DNA of 64,000 bases. Origin: Saccharomycopsis crataegensis (taxonomy: Eukaryota > Ascomycota > Saccharomycetes > Ascoideales > Saccharomycopsidaceae). Shown in pieces: positions 1-10,464 of this stretch. The notes under the pieces are model-generated. The model searched no databases, had not been told where the DNA came from, and worked only from the letters and a program-made list of their open reading frames with translations. Within the stretch, counting starts at the first letter, position 1. Each line of letters begins with the position of its first letter. The stretch covers positions 1,054,001 through 1,118,000 of the forward strand of contig NW_027043838.1 in NCBI RefSeq assembly GCF_037102585.1. The letters are read 5' to 3'. The position numbers and the translations under genes were made by a program.

Positions 1-654
1 GAGCTAGCAGATGTAAAGGCCCAAGAATTGGCGGGAATGAGTACAAAATTTGCAAGTATTGCAGAAATGAAAAAATCACAAAAGAGTACTGCAAGTTCTG
101 TCAAATACGTCAAGATTGGCTGGTCAATTTCTGAATCTGACTTGACCACAAAGAAAAAGACAGAAATCATGAATGCTATGAACAAGGCTAATACGGTGAT
201 GATTATTTTTGATTCTAAGGACTCTTTGGATAGATTGAATGTAAATAATGTGGATATTAATGATCTTCAAAAGAAGAAGGGGGGCAGTGCCACTTCTGCT
301 ATCCATGAATTGGAGCTATTGCGAAGAGAGAAAGCTTTGGGGGCATTGGCAGATATGCTTGATGGTGATGACATAGTTAGTCACAAATCATCAACTACTG
401 GGTCTGTGAAAGATCGGATGATTTTTACATTAAAAGTTAACAAACAAGCGGAGGCGACACCAAAGCCATCTGAAAAAAACACAAAATCCGATAAAGAAGA
501 TTTAAGTCTAAAAAATTTAGACAACGTTAAAGACGTTTTGAAATTGGATTTGACAACGATAACTGATAAGAAATTGCTCAAAGAAATCCGCAAAAGACAG
601 AGACAGGAAAAGCAGAAATTAAGAGAACTGAAGAAAAGAGGGGAGTTGAACTAG
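1..654 (+). CDS. AIM23: AIM23-like mitochondrial translation initiation factor 3, 3' end only
   Basis: The reading frame is open from base 1 to the TAG at 652-654, so the gene begins left of the window and 217 codons are visible. The visible part has a KIGWSIS segment followed by a basic helix and a beta strand (TVMIIFDSKD), then a charged, lysine-rich tail. This order resembles the C-terminal domain of IF3-type factors and of yeast Aim23, which works in mitochondrial translation initiation. The mitochondrial targeting sequence would lie outside the window. The assignment rests on recalled similarity of the KIGW...DSKD stretch. Another mitochondrial RNA-binding protein is possible. Confidence 0.55.
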   Translation, partial: ELADVKAQELAGMSTKFASIAEMKKSQKSTASSVKYVKIGWSISESDLTTKKKTEIMNAMNKANTVMIIFDSKDSLDRLNVNNVDINDLQKKKGGSATSAIHELELLRREKALGALADMLDGDDIVSHKSSTTGSVKDRMIFTLKVNKQAEATPKPSEKNTKSDKEDLSLKNLDNVKDVLKLDLTTITDKKLLKEIRKRQRQEKQKLRELKKRGELN

Positions 655-1103
655 AAGAAATAGGCAATTGAAAAAAAAAATAGAGTAACTTATAAAAATG
701 AAGTGAGATAGCTTACATGTACATATATGTATATATCTGGTAGTTTTCTCTTGTAAATAAAAAGGTATTTTGTGTCAACACTCCTTTATATATATTTTCA
801 TTCACCTTGCTTGTATTGCTTTTGATTGCCTTAGAAAATGAAATATTATAACTCACCCAATTTCAGTTATCATTCCAATCTAGATAACTCTAAGAAGATA
901 TATAAATAAATAGTTCAATATTCGCTGTAATTATGGCATAATTATTGTTGCATCTATAGGGTTTTCAAGCATGTCAAAAATGCACTTACCCGGTGAGACA
1001 TGAGAGTGGAAATTTAATATGAAATTTTGAAGCAAAATTAAATAACTTTCATATTGAAAACACAGACTTCCAGCAACGATTGAAAGCTTTGTCTATTGAA
1101 AAT
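655..1103. other. Intergenic: AIM23 3' end and STO1 promoter
   Basis: This AT-rich spacer holds the terminator side of the first gene and the promoter of STO1. TATA-like runs occur near 720-735, 785-800 and 898-905. No further coding or RNA gene was seen. Confidence 0.5.
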
Positions 1104-4094
1104 ATGAGTTTCAATAGAAAGAGAAGGTTTGATGACGGTAACCATTGGGAGCCCCAAGGCGGCGATCATTGGCAACCACAAGGCGACAATCATTGGGAAG
1201 GTCCAAGAGATGGTCCAAGAGATGGTCCAAGAGATGGTCCAAGAGATGGCCCAAGAGATGGTGAAAGATACAATGGCCGTCCATCACAACAACGTCACTA
1301 TCCACAAAAAAGATTCCATCCTAACAGAAGAGGTTATCAAACCAGATTTGAACCACTTTCTCCTATTGAGAGGGTTACAATCAATGTTTGTAGAGATATA
1401 AGCAAAATTGGTGATAACTATGATTTACTGTTACTACTCAACAACTTGAACCATATTGCAGCACCATTTGTTGTGGAATTCACACAGGAGGATTATTTCA
1501 GAAACAACTGCTTAACCACAATCTTCACTGTTCTTACGGAGCAACCTCATAAGTTGTTGATGTTGAGTTGTTTGGTTCAAATTGCTAACGCGCGTAATCA
1601 AGCCATTGGGAAGTTTGTGTTAGAGTTTTTTCACCAAAAATGTTTAGACCTTTTAACATCATCAATTCTTTCGCTCAATCCTAGAGGAGATGAAGGTGAT
1701 GAGGAAGAAAAGTTCCCAGAATTACTTGTGGGTGGGGAATCTAATAATACTGGATCCTTCAACAAATTCAAATTAGTATTAAGATTCCTCGCTACTTTAA
1801 CACCTATAATCAACAAGGAATCAGTGTTGAAGGTTTTTGAGCAAACCTTAGAAGTTGCCATTAATTTACAGAATGAATTTCCAAGTGAAAGATGCCCCTT
1901 GGCTGAATCTTTGTATTATGGTGTTTTAATTTCTGTTCCATATTTAACAGTTTTCAATAGCAGTGACGAGGAATTCAAGGCGTCGATTGATGAAAAGATA
2001 ATAAAAAAGGCAGAAGACTTTAAAATCGTTGATTCAATTGCGATTGATTTAGTTTGCGCATTCAACCCATCTGAAGATGCCGCTTTACCAGGACAATCAA
2101 AGCCACTTGTTAACACTATCTTGCCAGTTATTAAGGATGTCGCAAAAGATAACTACAATATTGTCTTGGGAAAATTATTCCCTGATTATGAAGCTCTCAT
2201 TAGGCCTGGAATTGAAGCTGGTTTGAATGGTGAATTGTTAGACTTGAACAACTTTCCCCAGCTTTCATTCCCATCAATTGAAATGATGAAAAAAATAGCA
2301 AAGATGGAAATGTGCAACGGTAAAATTGACTCTCTATGGAAAACTCCAAGATTGTTGTGCAATTTCTTCCCACCAAATGATGACTTTGAAACGTTCCCAA
2401 AAGATACATCTTATGAGGGTTTGTTATTCAAGGATTTAATACAAGATATTGTCGAGGCATTAGAATATAATAAATCGTTAGTTTATGTTCAATTATTTTC
2501 CTTGAAATCATTTTTCAAAGCTGATTTGTTTGCCCCTGTTAACTCTTCTTTGAATGACTTGATTGTGATTCATAACAATAATGCAAGTATTGAGGATGGC
2601 AGCCCAGAGACAAAGAAGTCTACTTGGTCCATTGAGCAAATTGTTGTGAAGAATATTTTATCATTAATTTTTCATTTGCCATCCTCTCAGACTTTGCCGG
2701 TGTATTACTATAGTGTTTTGGCTTATGCCTGTGAAAATATCCCTGCTGGTATGGCGCCAAGTTTCGGTAAACCATTTAGATTTTTGTTCAATAATATTGC
2801 ATCTTTAGATTTTGAATTAAGATTGAGATATTTGGATTGGATGTCATTTCAATTGAGCAATTTTGGATTTAAATGGAAGTGGCCTGAGTGGAAAAGTCGA
2901 AGTGAACAGTTGAGTTTGAGCAAGTTTAGTCCAAAAAAATTTGTTTTTAAAAACTTGATCCTGAAAGAAGTTAGTTTGTCTTCTAAAAGTAATATCTACA
3001 ACACTTTTGGTGAAAATGAAAGTGCAGAATTCGGCAAATATTTGAACACTTCCTTATTGAATACTGTTGAAAAGGTTCATAGTTATGATAAAGAGGTTTA
3101 TGGTGGTTATGAAGTCGTCAACGAAAATAGTTTGAAAGAATTAATTACCACTCAAAATGTTGAAAAACCGCCATTGAAATTTGTGGAAGACCCTTCGCTC
3201 CCATTTTTTGAAGAAGCAACAATGATTGTGAAATTGTTTGAAGGTGAAGGCGGTGGCAATGATCAGCAATTTTGGGAACTCTTTGATAAAATTGATGAAA
3301 AATTGAAATCAGATGATAACTTAGCTACTAAGGAATCAAAGGAGAAATTTCTACTCAACCTTTTCTTCCAATCAATTTGTTCTTCATCTTCCAGATCTGT
3401 GTCCCATTTTGAAAGTTTCATTACAAAAAATAATCTCAGAGTTAAGAAGATCATTGGTTTACCAATTGACAAGAAAGAACTTGTGGATCTTAATGACTCT
3501 TTCAACTATGAGGAATTCTACATCACAAACTATCAACCATTGGTGGATACCGAGGAGCTTCTTGCCAGGGAATTATGTATTGTGAGGGCAGTTTTGCGTT
3601 ATTGGAATGACGCCCCACAAAATGGTTTTCTCATCTTGGAACTTTTATTGAAGTTGAAATTGTTATCAAACAAAGCCATTATTCAATTTCTCTTTGAGGA
3701 CAATGACGACTGTGTGATTTTGACGAATTCAATGGCCATTGAAATTTTCTTCAATGTTGTTTCCAAGATTACAGATGCAAAAGAGTCTATAATGGTGGCT
3801 GAGAAATTCCTTAGTTTGTTGAACAAAGCATTGCAGGATTTGAAAGCAGCAGATTCGCTTACCGATGTTGTCAATGCCCCGCAAATCGAAGAAATCGAAA
3901 CCAATGCCGTTGTCTACGATCTCAAATGGAAATATCTCGCAGGTACTGGTTTATTGAAAACCACTTTGAGAAAATACCAGTCAAGTTTTCTTGCTGTTAA
4001 CAATGAAATTATCAACTTAGCAGCAAAAGAAATTGCTCATGAAGATACCCAGAAGAAGGTGATTGCCTGGGTCAACCAAATGTCTATTCTTTAA
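1104..4094 (+). CDS. STO1: Nuclear cap-binding complex large subunit (CBC80)
   Basis: This 996-aa protein is the large subunit of the nuclear cap-binding complex, which binds capped RNA polymerase II transcripts and links them to splicing, export and early translation. Matches to yeast Sto1 run along the whole length: an N-terminal FNRKRR basic motif, the MIF4G-like segment around residues 90-230 (for example LVQIANARN), and conserved patches such as SLDFELRLRYLDWMS and DLKWKY near the C-terminus. The frame is open a little upstream, but the first ATG is at 1104 and begins MSFNRKRR, matching the family start. S. cerevisiae STO1 has an intron near its 5' end; none is needed here. A Gly-Pro-Arg-Asp tandem repeat follows the basic motif. 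Confidence 0.93.
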   Translation: MSFNRKRRFDDGNHWEPQGGDHWQPQGDNHWEGPRDGPRDGPRDGPRDGPRDGERYNGRPSQQRHYPQKRFHPNRRGYQTRFEPLSPIERVTINVCRDISKIGDNYDLLLLLNNLNHIAAPFVVEFTQEDYFRNNCLTTIFTVLTEQPHKLLMLSCLVQIANARNQAIGKFVLEFFHQKCLDLLTSSILSLNPRGDEGDEEEKFPELLVGGESNNTGSFNKFKLVLRFLATLTPIINKESVLKVFEQTLEVAINLQNEFPSERCPLAESLYYGVLISVPYLTVFNSSDEEFKASIDEKIIKKAEDFKIVDSIAIDLVCAFNPSEDAALPGQSKPLVNTILPVIKDVAKDNYNIVLGKLFPDYEALIRPGIEAGLNGELLDLNNFPQLSFPSIEMMKKIAKMEMCNGKIDSLWKTPRLLCNFFPPNDDFETFPKDTSYEGLLFKDLIQDIVEALEYNKSLVYVQLFSLKSFFKADLFAPVNSSLNDLIVIHNNNASIEDGSPETKKSTWSIEQIVVKNILSLIFHLPSSQTLPVYYYSVLAYACENIPAGMAPSFGKPFRFLFNNIASLDFELRLRYLDWMSFQLSNFGFKWKWPEWKSRSEQLSLSKFSPKKFVFKNLILKEVSLSSKSNIYNTFGENESAEFGKYLNTSLLNTVEKVHSYDKEVYGGYEVVNENSLKELITTQNVEKPPLKFVEDPSLPFFEEATMIVKLFEGEGGGNDQQFWELFDKIDEKLKSDDNLATKESKEKFLLNLFFQSICSSSSRSVSHFESFITKNNLRVKKIIGLPIDKKELVDLNDSFNYEEFYITNYQPLVDTEELLARELCIVRAVLRYWNDAPQNGFLILELLLKLKLLSNKAIIQFLFEDNDDCVILTNSMAIEIFFNVVSKITDAKESIMVAEKFLSLLNKALQDLKAADSLTDVVNAPQIEEIETNAVVYDLKWKYLAGTGLLKTTLRKYQSSFLAVNNEIINLAAKEIAHEDTQKKVIAWVNQMSIL
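1200..1261 (+). repeat. 12-bp in-frame tandem repeat in STO1 (GPRD x5)
   Basis: Five near-perfect copies of the 12-mer GGTCCAAGAGAT encode repeated Gly-Pro-Arg-Asp just after the N-terminal basic motif of STO1. One copy has a synonymous change. Such a repeat can change length in steps of four residues. Confidence 0.9.
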
Positions 4095-5100
4095 GCGTTT
4101 TTAACTATGTATTTTTAATATGATGATAATTATTATCACACTGTACCAGTAAGTAAGTTAGTAAGTAAGTATCCACAGTAATGGGCTCTTCTCCCCGTTT
4201 AACGTATCCACGTGAATGTCACACCATATCTGCGTCATCGTCATGTCGAGCGATTTGCCACCCGTCTCCCAATCGGGCAAATGTGCCTGTCACCCCCGTT
4301 TACCCGCCAGCCACTTAGTTTTCGCTTTTGCTACTCCCACAGCTTTTCTGCCTCTTGAACCCCCCGAAAATCAAAGAAAAAAAAAAAAAAAAATCAATTA
4401 ATTTTGTATAACAGTCCCAAGGATACCATACATCATCACCTTTACTCCCTTCACTCGGACTATCAGCAGCTCGTCTAAATATCTACACACCGCTTTGCAG
4501 TACTTACCAATCTTGAAGGAATACATCAACCACTAAGCGGTCCTATTGTCTTGTTGAGAAATATCTGTGGTTATTTTCTTTTTGTTGACCTAACCGACTG
4601 CCTTTCCTCTAGATGAACTTTCTGTGATAGTTGGAGAATCTTTTTTTTTTTTATTGTTTGCCTAATAACTACCAAGCATTATTGCCTTTTCATTACGAGA
4701 CACTAGGCCAAAGAAGCTCATATAGGTGTCCTATTATTTGTTTAAGTTAAGTTTTCTTCTGTTGCCTCTGTTTCTCTTTTCTTAGGCTAACCAGTACCGC
4801 CCATCAACTCCCACCAAGTGTACATTAGTGTGTTTTTTTCCTTCTGTTTATTTGTTTATCATCGAAATTACAATATTGTGCTTCTTATTTTTCGTTACCA
4901 TTATTTCTGAACTCATCGTCAATTTTATTAGTCGAGTATTGTGAATCATCTGAATCTGGATTCAATAACTGAGTTATCATATTCTTGTCTACTGGTCTTC
5001 CACATTGTGCCATTAATCTGTTTTGAAAAACAAACAAAAAAAAAAAGCGAGAGAGAAAAGTTCTATTGAAAGTTATTATAAATATTGTTACATTGTGAAA
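4095..5100. promoter_or_regulatory. WHI3 promoter and long 5' leader
   Basis: About 1 kb separates STO1 from WHI3. The left part has GTAA repeats (4148-4170), a CACGTG site (4209-4214) and a locally GC-richer patch to about 4360. An A-run follows at about 4376-4393. From about 4420 to 5020 the strand is pyrimidine-rich, as in long yeast 5' leaders. A tiny upstream ORF, ATG plus three codons and a TGA, starts at 4613. Long leaders are common for growth and cell-cycle regulators, but leader length here is inferred. Confidence 0.45.
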
Positions 5101-7206
5101 ATGTCTCAAAATAATAGCAACAACAACTCAACAACAAATTTGTCTGATACTACTTCAGACCGCGTTCAAACACCACAGTTAAATGCTGAGGTTATGGATA
5201 ACTCTCTAAACAACTCGCCATACCAAAGAGATAGTAAAATTAATAATAGTACGGGAAGTCTTGGATCAAAGCCAATGCTGCTAAATCAGCAGTTACCAAA
5301 GTTGAATACTGGAACTGCAATTTTTAATCCACCACCAAACTTGTCACAAATGGGAAATTCAATAAACTTGTCGCCAACTTTGAATGGACAACCATCTTCA
5401 AGAAAATCATCATTCATTGGTAATGTTAATGGCTCGCCAATAAATAGCTTGGGAAATAGTTCGAGTAATTTGATGAATTCAATAACTAAGCTATCATTAA
5501 ACACTTCTGGGCCAAATGAATCAGAGATAAATGAAAAAAATAATCTTAGTTTAGGTCCAGGGGTTCCAGTGAAATTAAGAAACTTACCCTTCGACTTGAC
5601 CTCAAGAGAAGTGTCTGCAATCTTCAGTTTGGCTAGTGATTTTAATGGAGCTGATTTATTCTATGAACAAGGAAATAACTTGGTGATTAATGCCAGATTT
5701 TCATCAATCAGTGAGGCCACAAGAGTCGCCTCAATTTTAGATGGAAAAAAAATCTTTGGTTTGAATTATTTACCAGTTAAGGTTGATTTTGATGAACTAA
5801 CCAGCTATATACAACAGGCCAAGAACCAAAAGTCGAATGCTAATAACAATATTCCTTCAAGCGCCACACTAATGAGCCCAAGTGTTAATATTAATTCGTT
5901 GGCAAACAATTTGCCATTATCGTCCCCGCAAGCGATCTCCTCCCAAAGTCCATTGTATCCATCTCAACAAATCACTTTACCAAAAAGACATTCAAACTCA
6001 AAGGCAGCCACCAGATCAAGGTTTTTGTTTAATAACGGTGATTTCACTAGCAATCTGATTACTGAAAATATTTCTAGCCCGGTCGAGTTACCTCCAACAA
6101 CTCCCACGACTGGAAATGCTGGCAAGTCATTAATTATGATGGAAAATCAAGCCGATGCTAGGGAATATGAGCAATTGGTGAGGGACCCTTGGAATAGTAA
6201 TGGTAATAGTGTCAACAACGTCGGGGGAAATGTTAGTTCTAATATTCAAGAAAATAATCAAATCATTAATAATTTGGGCACAAACTTGTCAACTCAACCA
6301 CCAACGCCTATTGGTTTTGAATGGGGTTCTGGTGAGAATAATTCAAATACTAGAAGAACAAGTTCGTCATTTTTTCCTAATGGTGCAAAACAATCCGCTC
6401 AGCCTATCATGGTGCCGCAACAAAATAATGTGGTGAGTGGATTAAATAAAAGCTCATCACCACCAAACCCCAATATTACTAGCTTGAATGTGAACACTAA
6501 TCTTGGACCTAATAATACTAATCCAGGAACTAATCCTAACACCCCTATTACTGCTCCTGGCAGTGCTGCTCCTAGTGGTGTTGATTTGTCTCTATTAGCT
6601 AGACTTCCTCTACCATCTAATCCAGCGGATCAAAATCCACCATGTAATACTCTATATGTCGGTAATTTGCCTCCAGATGCCACCGAGGCTGAATTGAGAG
6701 CCTTGTTTTCCCCTCAGAAAGGGTTCAGACGTCTTTCCTTCAAGACAAAGGCTCCAAGCAGTAATGGTAATGGTAGCTCACATTCGCATGGTCCTATGTG
6801 TTTTGTTGAATTTGATGATGTTGGTTATGCTACCAGAGCTTTGGCAGAATTGTATGGTAGCCAGCTTCCTAGACCTGGTGGTATGCAATCCAATAAGGGT
6901 GGTATCAGATTGAGTTTCTCTAAAAATCCATTAGGTGTTAGAGGCCCAGGCCAGAGAAGAGGTAGCTCAAATTATAACAATAATTTCCAAGGTTATAATC
7001 CAAGCTACCAACAACAGCAACCTGTCCCTCAACAAATCCCACAAACCCCACAGCACATTCTCGTTCAACAGCAAACCCAACAACAACCTCCATCTTCAGC
7101 ACAAATCCAATCCCACCAACAGCTTTCTCACACTCAACAACAGTCACAGAATAATGGCAATATTGGACTTTTGAGCACAATCACAAATCAAGCCTCATTA
7201 GCTTGA
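5101..7206 (+). CDS. WHI3: RNA-binding cell-cycle regulator Whi3
   Basis: The 701-aa protein matches Whi3, a cytoplasmic RNA-binding protein that binds GCAU-containing mRNAs such as that of the G1 cyclin CLN3 and delays Start. A C-terminal RRM spans residues ~515-610, with RNP2-like LYVGNLP, RNP1-like MCFVEF and the family signature [14 protein letters not shown] second, more divergent RRM-like unit lies at ~157-235 ([15 protein letters not shown]). The linker and tail are low-complexity, rich in Asn, Ser, Pro and Gln, and the tail has Gln-rich runs of the kind that drive condensates. The frame extends upstream, but the first ATG (MSQNNS) at 5101 is the natural start. The downstream strand is unusually T-rich for about 650 bp. 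Confidence 0.93.
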   Translation: MSQNNSNNNSTTNLSDTTSDRVQTPQLNAEVMDNSLNNSPYQRDSKINNSTGSLGSKPMLLNQQLPKLNTGTAIFNPPPNLSQMGNSINLSPTLNGQPSSRKSSFIGNVNGSPINSLGNSSSNLMNSITKLSLNTSGPNESEINEKNNLSLGPGVPVKLRNLPFDLTSREVSAIFSLASDFNGADLFYEQGNNLVINARFSSISEATRVASILDGKKIFGLNYLPVKVDFDELTSYIQQAKNQKSNANNNIPSSATLMSPSVNINSLANNLPLSSPQAISSQSPLYPSQQITLPKRHSNSKAATRSRFLFNNGDFTSNLITENISSPVELPPTTPTTGNAGKSLIMMENQADAREYEQLVRDPWNSNGNSVNNVGGNVSSNIQENNQIINNLGTNLSTQPPTPIGFEWGSGENNSNTRRTSSSFFPNGAKQSAQPIMVPQQNNVVSGLNKSSSPPNPNITSLNVNTNLGPNNTNPGTNPNTPITAPGSAAPSGVDLSLLARLPLPSNPADQNPPCNTLYVGNLPPDATEAELRALFSPQKGFRRLSFKTKAPSSNGNGSSHSHGPMCFVEFDDVGYATRALAELYGSQLPRPGGMQSNKGGIRLSFSKNPLGVRGPGQRRGSSNYNNNFQGYNPSYQQQQPVPQQIPQTPQHILVQQQTQQQPPSSAQIQSHQQLSHTQQQSQNNGNIGLLSTITNQASLA

Positions 7207-8443
7207 ACATTCCCATTTTCAGTTTCCAGATGTGTTATTTTGCTACTTCATTTATTTGTTTTTCTTTTTCCCATTCCATCATGTGCCATATTATCATTTC
7301 ATTATGCTAGCATTATTTGTTGTTTCTTGAGGATTGATTGTTATTATTATTATTTTTTTCCCTTTTCTATTTTCTGGTAATTATCATCAATTTTGTGTCA
7401 CATTAGTTGTTTACTTCTATGGTTTTAATTTATTTATCTTTTTATTTTTGTCCTTTTGCATGTCAGGGAGATCACAATGCTCATTGATCTTATCATTTCT
7501 TATTCTTATTTACACTTGATTTTTTCACTTTGTTTGGTCCCTTCTATGTATTTACACATTTTATTATTATTATGGTTACTTGCACTTCTGTTTTGTCGTC
7601 ATCAACCTGATTTCATTTTAATTTTAATTTTGTTGCCTACCTTCATGACATATACATGTTTTTTTTTTGTCCAACTAATCTCGATGCTTTTTATTTTTGT
7701 TTTGTTGTCATGATAGCCTTTTCCAATTTTTCACTGTTGTTTATTATTATCATTATTACTTTTATTATCTTACTTTATTATTATTATTATTATTGTCATC
7801 ATTTTTTTGTTTACATCTATATTGTCAATCTATTTAGCTAATACTATTGTGTCATTTTTATATTAAATAATTAACAAATGGTGGTAAGTCATCAATTGTT
7901 GTAGTGTATCTACTCTTCAAAGTAAGGTATACTCTAGCTTGCAAAGGATTGTTGGTGAGTTCTTCGCATAATAATTCTTCTCCACTGAAGGGAGTAGTTT
8001 TCTGTTCTATACTAATCAGTAGTATATTAGAATATAATTATCGCATTTTCATTTACTAAACACGCCTTGAAAGTTATTAAATAAGTCATAACATTTAAAA
8101 AGAAAATGCATTTGTAGAGTAAAATAATATATGATTCAGATATCAAGTTTATGCTGTCTTTATTTCAGAAATTTAGTTGTATATGTATAATAGACGGGCA
8201 ACAAAAGGCTCTTATTTCTTTTGAATTTTTATAAACAACTTCCTATGAAAATCGTGAAATAACTATCTTCTTTTTCACCATCCCAATAATGCCTTTTTTT
8301 TTCTTGCACATGTACTCCTTTTCAGTATTATAATTTTAATGATATCTATCTACCCAAAATCACTTATCATTCCTTTACTGCGGGTATATTCTCACGAGAG
8401 GTAATTGTCGACAGTATATGAATATACATATGATTTTTATATT

Positions 8444-8492
8444 AACGAGTCACAGAGGTTCTAAATAACATGCAAGCCGGGCACTTTATGCC
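8444..8492. repeat. 49-bp dispersed repeat, copy 1
   Basis: These 49 bases are identical to 51444-51492, and GTCT just after one mismatch is also shared. Flanks on both sides are unrelated. The copy lies between WHI3 and MRPL15 with no gene around it. It could be a fragment of a mobile element, a short conserved RNA or a captured fragment; the sequence does not decide. Confidence 0.85.
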
Positions 8493-8671
8493 TGTCTTTC
8501 TAATAGGTAAATTAAAATACTATAACTTTCTCACAAGATTGTGCAATGATACTCCTAAATTCAATAGAAAATGCCCGAATTAAGAAACTTTAGCCAAGTT
8601 TAATCGATAGTGTAAATAAAAGATATAATCATCTAGCCTTCTATATTCTCTTAAATAGCACAGAAAAATTT

Positions 8672-8827
8672 ATGTGTTATTGCACGAGAAAAGGTACCCC
8701 TCTAATTGAAAAATTAGCAAAGACGGAAGAAGCTTGGACAGACATTCAACAGCTTATGATCCAGTTTGACCACAACAGGGATTATGTTGATTGGGAAATG
8801 ATTGCTATTGAGTCCACGGTACGATAA
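8672..8827 (+). CDS. Short coding-like ORF, 51 codons (doubtful)
   Basis: A frame open from about 8596 contains an ATG at 8672 and ends at TAA 8825-8827. The predicted peptide is acidic and helical-looking (for example KLAKTEEAWTDIQQLMI, DYVDWEMIA) and is less low-complexity than its surroundings. No family was recognised. It could be a remnant of a larger gene or mobile element, or chance. Confidence 0.2.
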   Translation: MCYCTRKGTPLIEKLAKTEEAWTDIQQLMIQFDHNRDYVDWEMIAIESTVR

Positions 8828-9413
8828 TAGTCATAATTCCTATTTAATATCATATATACCATGCATTATATATGTCTTAGAGTAAAAGGAAAAATAAAAT
8901 AGTTTGAGATTTTATTCAGTAATAGGGAATGAAAAAGGAAAGTAGAAGACAGCTTGGACGGTCACCCATCAAAACATGTATAAAAAGAAATTTTGTGAGA
9001 GCAGTTCTCGTTAAGTCATAGAAAAATTTCTGAACTTGCAAGTTTGTTGCCCATCATTTTAATTATTGATGTTGAGGAGGCACAAGCACCATCGCTCTGA
9101 CCAGTGCAGTTAACCCTTTTTTTTTTTTTTTTTTTTTTTTGGCGAAAAATTTCTCAACTGAAAAAATCGAAAATCAACACTTTAGACATTATTGGTGTTG
9201 TTTGGGATTAATAAGTGACGACAGAGAAAGACCGGCTTATCAGTAATTGCTTTCTTTTTTCCTTCTTCTTATTCTTTGATTTTTTTTTCTTTTTGTGTGT
9301 GCATTTCCTTTCTGTGTGAAGAAGAACAACGGTAAATCATCCAACTCATTATCGGCATCAGTCAAATAAAATATTAGATCGTCCGACCACTTATTCAAGA
9401 GAAATAAATCAGA

Positions 9414-10133
9414 ATGAACAGTATACGACTTCTTGGTGTCCGCTCATTCAATGGCTCAACCACTCAAATAATACCTCGCCGTACCTTGGTTAATACTGGT
9501 TCACGAGTCCGTGGGATGCTCAGGGATCCTGCTGATTATTTGGTGTCCTCCAGTGGACGTCGGTACCCTGAGAATGCCACTGGAATGGCCCCAATCATCT
9601 CTAACTTGAAGAACTACTTATCCCAGAACTCTGTGGAAGGGATCGATGACAAAGTATTGCTACAAGTCTTGACCCACAAGTCTTTTGCTCATGGTAAAAA
9701 GCCATTCAATGAAAAATTATCTGTCTTTGGGGTCCATTTGTTGAAAGAAATCTCTGCAATTCACTTGATTGAATCCGAAGCTTCTGAAGGCGCTTCTGTG
9801 GAGGGATTGAATGTTGATGTTTTGGGTGGTACTTTATCAAAGAGATTGTTACACAAGAGTGTGCTTGCACAATTTACCAGACTTAATATCCCAGGAATTG
9901 AAAAGGATATATTCTGGAGAAATAGAAACTTAATGATCACCGATCCAGCCGTTAATGGTGAGAATGTGGTATTATTCGATACTATTCTCGCCACCGTGGG
10001 CGCAGTTAACTTGATAAAGGGTAAAGGAGTTGCCTCTGATTTTATTGGAAAAGCGATTTTATCAGGAGAGAATTCATTAGTCGAATTGGCAAAGGCCACT
10101 ATATCTAAACCTCAGGAGAATAAGAGCGAATAA
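9414..10133 (+). CDS. MRPL15: Mitochondrial large ribosomal subunit protein, RNase III-like fold (Mrpl15/mL57)
   Basis: The 239-aa product begins with a basic, hydroxylated presequence (MNSIRLLGVRS...RRTLV) typical of mitochondrial import. The body resembles a catalytically dead RNase III domain: LTHKSFAHGKKPFNEKLSVFGVHLL corresponds to the HxS...N-E-L-FLGD region, but the acidic catalytic residues of true RNase III are absent. In yeast this pattern fits Mrpl15 (mL57) of the mitoribosome large subunit, close in length (about 253 aa in S. cerevisiae). Mrpl3 (mL44) is the other RNase III-like mitoribosomal protein but is larger and carries a dsRNA-binding domain, not seen here. The gene ends convergent with OCA1, 330 bp away. 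Confidence 0.75.
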   Translation: MNSIRLLGVRSFNGSTTQIIPRRTLVNTGSRVRGMLRDPADYLVSSSGRRYPENATGMAPIISNLKNYLSQNSVEGIDDKVLLQVLTHKSFAHGKKPFNEKLSVFGVHLLKEISAIHLIESEASEGASVEGLNVDVLGGTLSKRLLHKSVLAQFTRLNIPGIEKDIFWRNRNLMITDPAVNGENVVLFDTILATVGAVNLIKGKGVASDFIGKAILSGENSLVELAKATISKPQENKSE

Positions 10134-10464
10134 GGGATCATTTATTTTTTTGTAAATAACAAGCCGGCTTGAGCTAATAAATGAAGTGTGAATATATTTT
10201 TTAAACTTGTGATGTAATGACAAAATACGGAATCCATACATATATATATAGTAGTGGTGTATATATTTACATATACAGATTTGGTAAACATTGACGATAA
10301 GTCTCAGTTAGGTTTTTGTGATATATTAATGTGCAATGAAGACAAAAGTTGGTTTGGTCCCTGGTAATTTCTCGAAATAATATATTTGCGTATCATGTAA
10401 ACAAACCGCTTGAAGTATACATTATCCTGTATTTGTTCCCTCCCCTCCCTTTTTTTTTTTTTAT
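10134..10464. terminator. Convergent 3' regions of MRPL15 and OCA1
   Basis: The two genes end tail to tail across 331 bp. The stretch holds (TA)n-rich polyadenylation-type sequence at about 10220-10275 and a T-run near 10450. No gene was seen. Confidence 0.5.

Larger units (their letters stand above)
7207..9413. other. Gene-poor spacer WHI3-MRPL15
   Basis: This 2.2-kb stretch has a strongly T-rich strand from 7207 to about 7860, probably the long 3' untranslated region of WHI3. AT-rich sequence follows, with a 49-bp repeat (8444-8492) shared with the 51-kb desert and a short coding-like frame at 8672-8827. A T-run of about 24 lies near 9117-9140, before the pyrimidine-rich promoter and leader of MRPL15. 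No full gene, tRNA or other RNA gene was recognised. Confidence 0.5.

Noticed and set aside
1080-1103. Upstream extension of STO1
   Set aside because: Only a non-ATG codon would start it; the ATG at 1104 matches the family N-terminus.
7334-7841. Three hydrophobic frames after WHI3
   Set aside because: They arise from T-rich sequence (Phe, Leu, Ile, Tyr runs), with no family likeness.
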